This document shows, piece after piece, positions 33,788 to 41,704 of a stretch of 64,000 nt of DNA; the first letter of the stretch is position 1; each line of letters begins with the position of its first letter. Under the pieces are notes generated by a model. That model worked only from the letters and a program-made list of their open reading frames with translations, did no database searches and was not told the DNA's origin. A program made the position numbers and the translations under genes. The stretch is from the NCBI GenBank assembly GCA_023459875.1, contig JAEWRY010000020.1:1-64000 (forward strand), in the 5' to 3' direction. The DNA is from Bacillota bacterium. Lineage in GTDB: Bacteria > Bacillota > Clostridia > Oscillospirales > Oscillospiraceae.

Positions 33788-35316
33788 GCATGAAATACGA
33801 AAAAGCCCAGCTTATGCTGGGCTTCAGCCTGTCGAAGAACCCGATTTTCGCTAGGGCGCGAATCGGGTTCTTCGACATATATAAGCCCGAATATCGAGAA
33901 TATGAAGCAAGACAAAAAAGTTCTCCACTTCCACTTCGCAAGCTTTTTAAGATTCATGGCAGCAAACTTAAGCCTCACCCAGTTCGTCACCTGGGCCAGG
34001 CCGCGGTACTGTGTATAACGCATGGCGTGTTTTTCCTTGGCATCGGCGAAGACTCGTTCAATGGTCTCTTTCCTTCTAGCATAGAGTGCCCGGTACTCCG
34101 GCGTATACCGGGCGTCGTCCGCCAGCTCCTCATAGTCCTTCCAAATATGTCGCTGCACAGTTTTCACGCAGTCCTTTGCATGCGTACAGAGCTGCCTTGT
34201 GGGGCAACCGGCACAGATTCCGGGGGCGCTCCTGTATTCCCGGTATCCATCCCGGTTGGTCGTCCGGTAGGTCAAGGCCTGGTATTCCGGGCAGATCACG
34301 CAGTCGTAGTATTCATCATAAACATACTTCCACCATTCGTGCCCGCCCTTCATGATCTGCGGACGCTTATAAGCTGTGGATAAAACCCGGCCGTCTTCAA
34401 AAACCTTCTTGCAGATATGCGGGGTTTTGTACGCCGCGTCCGCTACCACGGTCTCAATCTCGGGGAAAGACTCTGTTACCTTGTCGTAGACGTCATCAAA
34501 AGCCACGCTGTCATGTACGTTGCCGGGGGTCACGACCGTTTCCAATACAAAGCCGTTGGCATCGCAGGCCGTGTGCGCCTCGTAAGCAAACTGCCGCTTG
34601 TGGCTCCCTTTTACAAACAGTCCGCTGTCCGGGTCGGTCACGCTGCAGGTGACGGTGTGGGACTTGTCCTTCTTTCGCCGCGCCAGCTTCTTTTTTGCGG
34701 TGTTGTCCCGCCGCTTTCCACCGGGCTTCGGCGGGTCGTTATCGTCGAAGGGATTCTTCCCATGCTCTTCCCGGTCTGCGTTCACCTCATTCATCAGTTC
34801 CTGCGCATAGCGCTTTGAGGCGACCGGGATCCGCGCTTTTACCTGCTTTTTTGTATTGGCGCTGGCCTTAATATGAGTCCCGTCAATGAAAACGGCTTTC
34901 GGGGAAAGATAGCCCGCCTCAGCCACCTCCTCCAGAATCCATGAAAAGATCTGGTCTACCGTCTCTGCGGTAAACCGATGACGAAAATTGTAGCTCACCG
35001 TGGAGAAATGCGGCGTCTCCTCCTGCAGCGTATAGCCAAGAAACCAACGATAATTGATGCTGCCGCTCACTTCCTCTGCCGTCCGCCGCAGGGACGGCAG
35101 GCCGTACAGATGCTGGATCAGCACCATTTTGAACAGAACCACCGGGTCCACGCTGGGCCGGCCGTTGTCCTCGCTGTACAGCGGTTCCACCATCTCATAG
35201 AGCCGGCTAAAGTCCACTGCGGCATCTATTCTTCGCAGCAGATGGTCTTGCGGTACAAGACTTTCTGTATCTACAATTTCCACGATCCCACGATCCAGTT
35301 TCCCACGTTCCAGCAT
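33403..35316 (-). CDS. IS1182-family transposase, reading through its normal stop
   Basis: DDE transposase that catalyses movement of the IS. N-terminal DUF772-like domain (VDPVVLFKMVLIQHLYGLPS), catalytic Asp residues in AVFIDGTHIKAS and VVADAAYK, and Glu in ETIERVFADAKEKHAMRY, then a C-terminal KLAKWKWR. The genuine protein part is roughly residues 1-505. After the left end of the IS the frame stays open for about 130 codons, antisense to the end of the ftsX permease gene, to 33403. That extension is an artefact of a missing stop codon, not a real domain. The ATG reads MLERGKLDRG. Confidence 0.8.
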   Translation of the reverse strand: MLERGKLDRGIVEIVDTESLVPQDHLLRRIDAAVDFSRLYEMVEPLYSEDNGRPSVDPVVLFKMVLIQHLYGLPSLRRTAEEVSGSINYRWFLGYTLQEETPHFSTVSYNFRHRFTAETVDQIFSWILEEVAEAGYLSPKAVFIDGTHIKASANTKKQVKARIPVASKRYAQELMNEVNADREEHGKNPFDDNDPPKPGGKRRDNTAKKKLARRKKDKSHTVTCSVTDPDSGLFVKGSHKRQFAYEAHTACDANGFVLETVVTPGNVHDSVAFDDVYDKVTESFPEIETVVADAAYKTPHICKKVFEDGRVLSTAYKRPQIMKGGHEWWKYVYDEYYDCVICPEYQALTYRTTNRDGYREYRSAPGICAGCPTRQLCTHAKDCVKTVQRHIWKDYEELADDARYTPEYRALYARRKETIERVFADAKEKHAMRYTQYRGLAQVTNWVRLKFAAMNLKKLAKWKWRTFLSCFIFSIFGLIYVEEPDSRPSENRVLRQAEAQHKLGFFVFHAYCSDPMVMEIGVSFTFLIGLRIEMYATRIHRTKTRMTSPRGKCHTTLVAVKRYLMSAFCSSTPRTHPAAAPTTQYAADSAAIILPSCLPDMPTARSTPRYLVLEETLVCIVFMILRMLMNAMTATNP

Positions 35317-35382
35317 CTCGCATCACCCATATCCATTTTACTAAATATATGTGAAAAAGCCAGCCTAAGCTGGACTTTTTCG
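33799..35382 (-). mobile_element. IS1182-type insertion sequence
   Basis: The transposase gene is bounded by similar inverted hairpin sequences. The left one (33799-33825) has AAAAAGCCCAGC then GCTGGGCTT, and the right one (35356-35382, reverse complement) has AAAAAGTCCAGC then GCTGGCTTTTT. A second long hairpin (GTCGAAGAACCCGATT and its complement, 33833-33879) lies just inside the left end. Both end sequences are imperfect, and no clear target duplication was seen, so the exact ends are uncertain. The right terminal hairpin merges with repeat copy B. Confidence 0.6.
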
Positions 35383-35546
35383 ACAAAGCGGCAAGAAGAA
35401 GGCGGCTCTCTGGAGCCGCACAAAGAGTGCCTAGCGGGAAGTAAATTCCCGTTAGGCACTGGTATTTAACCTTTTGCGGATTTCGGTCACGGAACGCAAC
35501 GCAAAATCCGCAAAAGCTTTTCGCCGGTGGCGAAAGGGACGAGGGG
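35353..35546. repeat. Hairpin-chain repeat, copy B
   Basis: About 190 bases with the same hairpin order as copy A (13.27 kb): a hairpin ending CTTTTTCGAC; GGCTC/GAGCC; a 14-bp stem, GTGCCTAGCGGGAA pairing with TTCCCGTTAGGCAC; TTTTGCGGATTT/AAAATCCGCAAAA; and CTTTTCGCC/GGCGAAAGG. The last stem differs from copy A by an A-T to G-C pair change on both sides. Its right end touches copy C. Confidence 0.85.
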
Positions 35547-35556
35547 CTTTTTTGTG

Positions 35557-35621
35557 GTTGTCGAAAAACCATGTTTTTCGACAAAACGACAAGATGGAAG
35601 CGGCTTTGTGGAGCCGGACAA
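35557..35621. repeat. Hairpin-chain repeat, copy C (truncated)
   Basis: It starts with GTCGAAAAA/TTTTTCGAC (35560-35582), then ACAAGATGGAAGCGGC like copy A, and breaks off after GTGGAGCC. It joins directly into the remnant of a DtxR-like gene at about 35620. Same orientation as copies A and B. Confidence 0.75.
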
Positions 35622-35720
35622 ATGCCCGGCAATTTCCGTTATGCTGGCATCCTGTCCGCCGCGGTTTAACGCGTCGATCGCTTTGATATAGTCCTCTTTC
35701 GAAGCGGTCAGGCCGGACAT
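35619..35720 (-). pseudogene. N-terminal remnant of a DtxR/MntR-like metal-dependent regulator
   Basis: The first 34 codons read MSGLTASKEDYIKAIDAL, followed by ITEIAGHL, the characteristic start of DtxR/MntR winged-helix regulators (helix before the recognition helix). After GHL the frame runs into repeat copy C and codes repeat sequence, so recognition helix, metal-binding and dimer domains are gone. The ATG overlaps the stop of the preceding small gene by 13 bases, showing it was the last gene of a marR-led operon. Its loss could leave metal homeostasis genes uncontrolled. Confidence 0.65.
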
Positions 35721-36013
35721 ACGTCTTTCTCCTTACCAAAATATCCAACGGGCGACATGATATAGTTTTCACCCTTCCTATTTATCTCAAGGGTAATTTC
35801 AACCGACTCGCAGCCAAATACCGTCACCGTTTTGCCAAGCAAAGCGTCTCTTCTGAAGAGGGTGATATCCTGTACCTCCGATCCGCTTAGTTTTCTTTTC
35901 GTCAGAACAATAACGCAGCCGTCATCACCGTATTTCTCCGCGAACCCCCAAAGATAGCCCGCAAGTATCTCGGGCATCAGAGTATGACAAATTTCATCCG
36001 TCTGTTTCGTCAT
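35708..36013 (-). CDS. Uncharacterised small protein in the MarR operon
   Basis: 101 residues beginning MTKQTDEICHTLMPEILAG. I do not recognise a family. Visible features are a short predicted helical N-terminus (MPEILAGYLWGFAEKYG), a beta-rich middle (CVIVLTKRKLSG, TVTVFGCESVEITLEI), and a C-terminal YIMSPVGYFGKEKD. No membrane segment or signal peptide. It begins within the 3' end of marR (20-base overlap) and ends overlapping the DtxR-like remnant, so all three were co-translated. A role in metal or stress response is a guess from context only. Confidence 0.6.
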   Translation of the reverse strand: MTKQTDEICHTLMPEILAGYLWGFAEKYGDDGCVIVLTKRKLSGSEVQDITLFRRDALLGKTVTVFGCESVEITLEINRKGENYIMSPVGYFGKEKDVCPA

Positions 36014-36704
36014 TCGGTTTTCTGTCTTCTTCGGAGCCGGAGGGGTTTTCATGGCCGTCTCTATCCTCCCGGGGCACGGTGCGGCCGGTTCCGCCCTCCC
36101 AGTATCCGGCATGATGTCTGTGACCATACGGACGGTCGTGCTCCCAGGGGCCTTCGCGCGGATCGGCGCCCCAATAAAAGGAAAAATCATGATCTCCATG
36201 CCTCCAATGTCCCCCGAATCCGCGGACCGCCATAGGATCCTCACCACGAGACTCCGGTTTCATTTTCCGGTCCAGCGAATCGGCAAGCCTGTCGAGAAAT
36301 TCCTTCAGCTTTTCCTGCTCTTCCCTGTTTAGGCAGTCAAATAAATCATCCGCGCCCGTTTCCATTTCACCCATATGCTCGGTGAATTTTCTCCCTTTCT
36401 CCGTTAATGTGATCGTATAAACCCGCTTGTCATCCTCCGAAGGGATCCGGGTGATAAGGCCGCTGCGTTCCAGCTTCTGCAGCAGCTCGCTGAGCGACTG
36501 CTGACGCATATCCAGAAGGTATGCCAGTTCCTTCTGGCTGATCTCCGACATCATCTTCAGAATGGAAAGCACGCGGCCCTGACCCCGAAGAGGATTAGCA
36601 AACGGTCCGCATGTCCTGCACCGGTATCCCTGATAACGGCGCAGCAGGGTCTCCAGCCGATTGAGTTTTTCCAGCAGATCACGGTATGCTTCTTCCATAT
36701 TCAT
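35994..36704 (-). CDS. MarR-family regulator with a His/Gly-rich tail
   Basis: DNA-binding repressor of 236 residues. The winged-helix MarR domain occupies about residues 1-155; QGRVLSILKMM, then MRQQSLSELLQKLERSGLITR (recognition helix) and EDDKRVYTITLTEKG (wing). The C-terminal ~80 residues are low-complexity, rich in His, Gly, Asp and Arg (for example YGHRHHAGYW), which could bind metal. CRTCGPF near residue 30 holds two cysteines that might sense thiol stress. The gene is preceded by a double palindrome in its promoter. It starts an operon with a small gene and the broken DtxR-like gene. Confidence 0.8.
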   Translation of the reverse strand: MNMEEAYRDLLEKLNRLETLLRRYQGYRCRTCGPFANPLRGQGRVLSILKMMSEISQKELAYLLDMRQQSLSELLQKLERSGLITRIPSEDDKRVYTITLTEKGRKFTEHMGEMETGADDLFDCLNREEQEKLKEFLDRLADSLDRKMKPESRGEDPMAVRGFGGHWRHGDHDFSFYWGADPREGPWEHDRPYGHRHHAGYWEGGTGRTVPREDRDGHENPSGSEEDRKPNDETDG

Positions 36705-36740
36705 ATTCTCCTTTTATAACCGAATGTTTTTACAGGCAAC

Positions 36741-36789
36741 AACACAGGTACCTGTGTTATATAATACAGGTACCTGTGTTGTTTGTCAA
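36741..36789 (-). promoter_or_regulatory. Promoter and double-palindrome operator of the MarR operon
   Basis: On the minus strand, TTGACA (36784-36789) and TATTAT (36761-36766) with a 17-base spacer. The spacer contains the perfect palindrome ACAGGTACCTGT (36766-36777). An 18-bp perfect palindrome with the same core, AACACAGGTACCTGTGTT (36741-36758), lies just downstream of the -10. Binding to either would block RNA polymerase, so autorepression by the MarR protein is very likely. Confidence 0.85.
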
Positions 36790-36876
36790 GCCGTTTTATA
36801 ATTATTTTTTTAGCGCTCCTGCGGCGCCTCCGCGTCGGAACGCTCCGCCCTCCCAACCGTGGAGGACGGCGAAAAA

Positions 36877-39426
36877 TCACCTGCACAGGAGGGTCTGGGT
36901 GACGATATCGGAATATATCTCCATCCCGTCCGTCAAGGCGATATGAATTACCTCTGAGAGCTGTGAGCTTTGGGGGATAACCGATTGGAGCATATTCTCC
37001 CTTCCCAGGACGCGGCCGGGATGAAATATGACATCTTTCTGTCCCTCAAAAAGGGCTACATAGAAAATCCCCGTTTCCACCAGGTCCTGAAAGAAGTGGC
37101 TTCCGTATGACAATTCGGGCATTAAACCCGCCTTTGCTGAGGACACCTCGCAGATCACCGACATGTTGCAAAGCTCCGCGAAATGAACGGGAACGCCCAG
37201 CGAAGGTGTTGTGGTCCCCCACCTGCCGGGGCCCATCAGCATGACGTTTTTCCCTTTCAGCTTGGCGTTTATCATCCCAACAGTCCGAGCGACCGCATAT
37301 TTCTCCTGTTCGTTAAGCTGCAGATATGCCTGCGCCTCGATAAACACGACATAATCCACAGGCAGCTGCACATTTCCGCCCATGAAGTTTCCCTTCGCGG
37401 CAAAAAAACAGTCTTTCCCGTCCCCCAGCTCCGGAATATTGACCGAATTGCCCAGCCCTTTCGTCTGCAGCGGCCGGCATTGAAGGAGATTTATCTTAAA
37501 GCGGTTATCCTTAGTAAAATTCGCCGTGAACTCAATATCCACAGGGTAATCGTACACTTTGGACAGCAGAGCCAGGATGTCCTTCATCAGCGATGGGAAG
37601 TCAGTTTCCTTAAGCAGTTTTTTAAAATCAAAAATATGCGGTGTCTTTCTATCCGTATAGCCGAGCTCCCGGAGTCTGTCGGCGGTCATCACATCCAAAC
37701 TGGCGAACAGCTCTTTTTGGGCCTTGATATCCTGGGAGAAAAGCTCTTCCAGATCCTTGCCTATAAATACGTTTTTTGTAAGGGAAAGAACGTCGGCAAC
37801 GTGCTGGGAATATTTTTTCTGATCTTCAAAATCGACGGGAGGCACCCGCATGGGATTATCCAGACACACTATTTTGGCGTAATCGCCCACCGTTCTGTCC
37901 ACAGCCCTTGTGCCGAGTCCAAATACCAGGCGCAGCATGCCCGCGGTCATATCAACGTTTTTATCCCAGACATAGAGATTCGAAGAGTTACCGACCCCCG
38001 CGATATGAGGAAAATAGTTTTCTCCGTACTGATCTCCGGAAACGCGCTGAACCAGAATCGCCATCTGTTCATCCAGGCTGAAAAGTCCCCTGTTCATTCT
38101 ATAGGCAAGGGCGTCCTCATTCATCGTGCTGGCATAAACCGTGCGGATTGCCTGTTCAAAGGCTTCGTAGCGCTCGTCGGGGGTTCCTTGATTGGCGCAA
38201 AACACGCTTTCATATTTTCCGGCAAAAGCATTTCCGAAGTTATCCTCGAGCAGGGAACTGGAACGCACGATAACAGGGGACTGTCCGAAGTATTCCAGCA
38301 GCTGAACAAACTGCTCCTGAATATCCTTCGGAAATTTTCCGTGCAGGAGTTTTTCTTTCAGCTCGGGCGCGTACCGGTAATATCCCTCGCTCGTTTTTTG
38401 CTTGGTGCGCAGCCGCCACCAGCCGTTCTGAACGATGTAGGTATAGAAAATATCGGCGCCGAGGTAAAAGGAATCATGAGGCTCCAGGAACGGAGCATAC
38501 CGGTTCCTGCCCTTCTTCTCCAGTATTTTTCTGGCCAAGAGCATGCCGACGCTCTTCCCGCCGATAAAACCTGTGCCAACCTCTCTGGAGGCGATCATCA
38601 GAATATCACTCAGGGAAAAATACCGGTCGCACAGTTCAAACATCCTTGATTTTCCGCCGATCAGCATATTCATCAAGTGTCTTTTTACCGGCTCCTGCTG
38701 CTCCGGTATAAGCGCGAGGGATTCTTTCGCCTTGTTAAAAACAACGTTCCAGTAATCAAGCCGGTCTTCTCCGCGATGAATGCTGGAAAACAGCTCGGCT
38801 ACCTCTGCGCTCGCCGTGATGCAGACGGCCTCCTGATCCTGAATCAGATGCGGGAAAAACATGGTGGGCGAGTAACGCTGCCACACCTTGAGCGGGTGAA
38901 TATAAAACTTGTGATTCACCTGATATAAGTCCAGCAGCAGCTGCGTCGTCTCCCGGATGCCGGCGATGGTGTTGAAGGTGTGCGCGTTTCGTATGATGGC
39001 GAAATACGCGACGGTTTCCAGCTCATATAAGAATGGACAGGTTACCCTAAAGAAATTGCCGATCATCAGATCCGAATGCCAGTATTTTAACAGGTCGGTC
39101 AGACAATCAAAAACATAAAAGGCCTTCCTGCCCTCGTTTTTCACGATGTTGTGAACTTCCGTCGCGAAGCTCTCGAAGCCTTTCTTCGCGTCGATCCGGT
39201 AAATGACAAGATCCGGACTTTGCCCCAATATCGGCTCATGGCTGCCGAAGCGGACATAGATCAGTCTTCTTTTCTCTGCTCTGGACTGTGCGGCAAAGGG
39301 CTCGGCCATTTTAACGTAATCGGATACCGAATCCACCTGCCACACAACGTTGTCTCCCAGCCGGAGGCTGTCAATTACCTTATCGAAGCCCAAAAGCCCC
39401 GTGCTTGCTCTTTCATAGACCCCCAT
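36877..39426 (-). CDS. PEP/pyruvate-binding protein with degenerate KaiC-like N-terminal domain
   Basis: 849 residues. The N-terminus (about 1-220) resembles a KaiC/GvpD RecA-fold ATPase (TGLLGFDKVIDSL and AFYVFDCLTDLL, a Walker-B-like strand), but the P-loop lysine-containing GKT is missing. The following part (about 285-650) is a PPDK N-terminal ATP-grasp domain: GGKSVGML, then SPVIVRSSSLLEDNFGNAF and GLGTRAVDRTVGDY. The phospho-histidine swivel domain and TIM barrel of true PEP synthase/PPDK are not apparent, so it is not a canonical dikinase. Function is unknown; a phosphotransfer or nucleotide-sensing role is a guess. It stands alone, with ribosome site GGAGG before the ATG. Confidence 0.72.
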   Translation of the reverse strand: MGVYERASTGLLGFDKVIDSLRLGDNVVWQVDSVSDYVKMAEPFAAQSRAEKRRLIYVRFGSHEPILGQSPDLVIYRIDAKKGFESFATEVHNIVKNEGRKAFYVFDCLTDLLKYWHSDLMIGNFFRVTCPFLYELETVAYFAIIRNAHTFNTIAGIRETTQLLLDLYQVNHKFYIHPLKVWQRYSPTMFFPHLIQDQEAVCITASAEVAELFSSIHRGEDRLDYWNVVFNKAKESLALIPEQQEPVKRHLMNMLIGGKSRMFELCDRYFSLSDILMIASREVGTGFIGGKSVGMLLARKILEKKGRNRYAPFLEPHDSFYLGADIFYTYIVQNGWWRLRTKQKTSEGYYRYAPELKEKLLHGKFPKDIQEQFVQLLEYFGQSPVIVRSSSLLEDNFGNAFAGKYESVFCANQGTPDERYEAFEQAIRTVYASTMNEDALAYRMNRGLFSLDEQMAILVQRVSGDQYGENYFPHIAGVGNSSNLYVWDKNVDMTAGMLRLVFGLGTRAVDRTVGDYAKIVCLDNPMRVPPVDFEDQKKYSQHVADVLSLTKNVFIGKDLEELFSQDIKAQKELFASLDVMTADRLRELGYTDRKTPHIFDFKKLLKETDFPSLMKDILALLSKVYDYPVDIEFTANFTKDNRFKINLLQCRPLQTKGLGNSVNIPELGDGKDCFFAAKGNFMGGNVQLPVDYVVFIEAQAYLQLNEQEKYAVARTVGMINAKLKGKNVMLMGPGRWGTTTPSLGVPVHFAELCNMSVICEVSSAKAGLMPELSYGSHFFQDLVETGIFYVALFEGQKDVIFHPGRVLGRENMLQSVIPQSSQLSEVIHIALTDGMEIYSDIVTQTLLCR

Positions 39427-39475
39427 TGCATGCCTCCATTCTTATCGCCAAAAACCTTTTGATTCTGCCACCGAT

Positions 39476-39877
39476 TTAATAACAACTTTTCTCGTCGGTA
39501 TTAATAAGAATCTTATATTTGGAGCCTTTATAATCTTCACCGTAATATGCTTCCATTACTTTGATCTTCCCAAGCAGATGCCCGTTGAATTCGTCAAGTT
39601 CTTCCGCCGGAATCCATAATTCTTTATGCATACTTCCACCAACTGTTTCTACATCAAATTTTGATATATAATCGTCATCGATGTCAAACTCGGTTACGAA
39701 GCCGGCAAATTCCGGCGCGCTTTCCGCATTCCATTTCAGCGCAATCTGGCGGGCATACTTAGCGTTAAGGACAGGATAAAAAATCGGCTGTCCAGGCAAT
39801 CTCGGCGGAAACCTTCTCATTCCGGACTGTATGATAAGCTCGAGTTCTTTTATTCCCACCGGCCTGAATAACTTCAT
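39476..39877 (-). CDS. Small conserved protein (RPVG...FPPRLPxQPIFYPVLN family)
   Basis: 133 residues with a conserved start, FRPVGIKELELI, then RRFPPRLPGQPIFYPVLN. Related proteins occur in many Firmicutes, and some database entries carry the label ADP-ribosylation/crystallin J1. The second half has TVGGSMHKELWIPAEELDEFN. No signal or membrane segment. The biological role is not known. The ATG follows AAGGGGTTTAAA. The IS5-type element is inserted 35 bases upstream, so native transcription may be cut off or replaced by outward promoter activity of the IS. Confidence 0.7.
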   Translation of the reverse strand: MKLFRPVGIKELELIIQSGMRRFPPRLPGQPIFYPVLNAKYARQIALKWNAESAPEFAGFVTEFDIDDDYISKFDVETVGGSMHKELWIPAEELDEFNGHLLGKIKVMEAYYGEDYKGSKYKILINTDEKSCY

Positions 39878-39912
39878 TTTAAACCCCTTGCCTCTTTTTC
39901 TTAGCTAATTAG

Positions 39913-41042
39913 GGCAACACCGCACAAAGCTGGTGCTACATTGCAATAGCTGGTAAAATAGAATCATGAAAAAACAAATGACGCTGTCGGCGTTTACCGA
40001 CGAACTGGCGCAGGCCGCCACCAAGAAAAAAGAGTTTCTGGCACAGATCGACCGGATTATACCGTGGAGCGAATGGATCGGGATGATACAGCCGCACTAC
40101 TACAAAGGAGAGCGCGGCAACAAGCCCTATGACCCCGAACTGATGCTGCGGATATATCTGGTGCAGAATTTGTATGACCTGTCGGACATGGGAGCCATGA
40201 CGGAGGTCATTGACAGCAGGGCGTTTTCAGATTTCTGCGGCGTGGACTCCAGCAATCAGGTGCCGGATGGGGACACCATCGGAAGATTTCGTGCGCTTCT
40301 GGTAGAGCACGGCCTGCAGGAAAAGCTGTTTACTCAGGTCGTGCAGCTCCTGTCCGCCCGGGGCTTGATTCTCAAAAAAGGAACGATTGTGGACTCTACC
40401 ATCATTGCCGCGCCGCCGTCCACCAAGAATCGGGAGCGGCAGCGGGACCCGGAGGCACACCAGGTCAAGAAGGGCAACGCCTGGCACTTTGGCTACAAGG
40501 CGCATATTGGAGTCGACAAGGAAACGGGGCTGGCACACCACGTGGAGGTAACCGGCGCAAACGTTCACGATGTGACCATGGTACCGAAGCTGCTCACCGG
40601 AGAGGAAACGCAGGTCTATGGCGACAGCGGCTATTTGGGTGCGGAAAAGCGCGCGGATGCCGTCACGCACAACAAGCAAGGCAGGAAGATCCAATACAAG
40701 ACCAACAGAAGGCCGTCTCAGAGCAAAAACTGTGCGGCGCGCTCACAGGCCCAAATCAAACGCCGGGAGCATGAAAAGTCCTCCGTCCGGGCGAAGGTAG
40801 AGCATGTTTTCGGAATCGTCAAGGGGCTGTTTGGGTATCGCAAGACGCGATACCGGGGGCTACGAAAACAGAGGGCTAAACTGAATATCCTGTTCGCGCT
40901 GGCGAACCTGTATCTGGCTGACAAGCGGGGCTTGCTGGCCTGATTTGGTTTGCCGTTGCGACGAAGCTATCCACATAGGCATGCCGTTTTCTGGACATCT
41001 GCGGGGATTGCTCCGCTTGTGTCCCAATTGCACGGTGTTGCC
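39913..41042 (+). mobile_element. IS5-type insertion sequence, complete
   Basis: 1130 bp with terminal inverted repeats GGCAACACCGCACAA (left) and its near match GGCAACACCGTGCAA (right, reverse complement; 13 of 15 identical). A four-base direct duplication TTAG flanks it (39909-39912 and 41043-41046), matching the YTAR target rule of the IS5 family. It holds one transposase gene and appears intact and recent. Confidence 0.92.
39966..40943 (+). CDS. IS5-family transposase
   Basis: DDE transposase of 325 residues that mobilises the element. The N-terminal DUF772-like region reads RGNKPYDPELMLRIYLVQ and LYDLSDMGAMTEVIDSRAF. Catalytic Asp is in GTIVDSTIIAAP, the second Asp in VYGDSGYLG, and Glu in VRAKVEHVFGIVKG. 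Length and reading frame are intact, with no internal stop. The ATG is 53 bases from the left end; its ribosome site is weak, as is usual for transposases kept at low level. It is oriented away from the adjacent small gene at 39.5 kb. Confidence 0.92.
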   Translation: MKKQMTLSAFTDELAQAATKKKEFLAQIDRIIPWSEWIGMIQPHYYKGERGNKPYDPELMLRIYLVQNLYDLSDMGAMTEVIDSRAFSDFCGVDSSNQVPDGDTIGRFRALLVEHGLQEKLFTQVVQLLSARGLILKKGTIVDSTIIAAPPSTKNRERQRDPEAHQVKKGNAWHFGYKAHIGVDKETGLAHHVEVTGANVHDVTMVPKLLTGEETQVYGDSGYLGAEKRADAVTHNKQGRKIQYKTNRRPSQSKNCAARSQAQIKRREHEKSSVRAKVEHVFGIVKGLFGYRKTRYRGLRKQRAKLNILFALANLYLADKRGLLA

Positions 41043-41061
41043 TTAGAATTCCCCTGTTCAT

Positions 41062-41586
41062 TCAATCGTGCTTTTGAGAAATACCTTGACGGGATTTTCT
41101 TTTCCGAATCGTTTTATTTGTAAAATTATCGGACAGCACGCTCACGTTTCCGTCAACCTCGAGCACTGCCAAATTGACGTCTTCAATTCGGGATACCCCG
41201 TGCTCTCTCAATGCTTCCATTATTTCATCCATGGATATTTTCGCTTTGTCCAGATTTCTTTTATTAAGCTTGCCTTCATAAATGAGCAGCATATTTTCGC
41301 CTTGAATCAGCCTGCCAAAGTCGGGAAAACGAAACATGAATTGCTTAATGATAAAGTTTGTCAAAAAAAGTGCTCCCGCAGCTACTAATCCGCCCGATAC
41401 GGTTGAATTGGAGCCGACCATCGCGTTCTGAACCGAATTGCTGATTAACAAAATAAATACCAGGTCAACAACCGAAAGCTGAGATAATTCTTTTTTCCCA
41501 AATAAGCGAATCGCGGCGAGTATAAAGATATACACCACGACTGAGCTTATGATGATCTGGATATAGCTGTTATTAAGAATATTCAT
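41062..41586 (-). CDS. YetF-like (DUF421) membrane protein
   Basis: Integral membrane protein of 174 residues. Three N-terminal hydrophobic segments (about 8-28, 35-53, 60-80; VVVYIFILAAIRLFG and LVFILLISNSVQNAMVG) precede a cytoplasmic DUF421 domain with GKLNKRNLDKAKISMDEIMEALREHGV. YetF-type proteins are common in spore formers; their function is unclear, though some affect membrane or spore properties. The ATG of MNILNNSYIQ has GAGGA upstream; an in-frame GTG five codons earlier is less likely. The stop is 19 bases from the IS5-type element. Confidence 0.82.
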   Translation of the reverse strand: MNILNNSYIQIIISSVVVYIFILAAIRLFGKKELSQLSVVDLVFILLISNSVQNAMVGSNSTVSGGLVAAGALFLTNFIIKQFMFRFPDFGRLIQGENMLLIYEGKLNKRNLDKAKISMDEIMEALREHGVSRIEDVNLAVLEVDGNVSVLSDNFTNKTIRKRKSRQGISQKHD

Positions 41587-41704
41587 CTCAAATTTCCTCA
41601 CCGGTCGGCGTTTTCCGCGGTCTCGATGCAGCCGGCCTGCCTATATTTTTCAGGCGCTTCCTGGAAGAAAACTCTTTCCGTTTCAGTATTACCATGGCGC
41701 AGGG

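Noticed and set aside
33403..33798. C-terminal extension of the IS1182 transposase into the ftsX gene
   Set aside because: This part is antisense to the well-conserved permease C-terminus; the stop codon is simply missing at the IS end.
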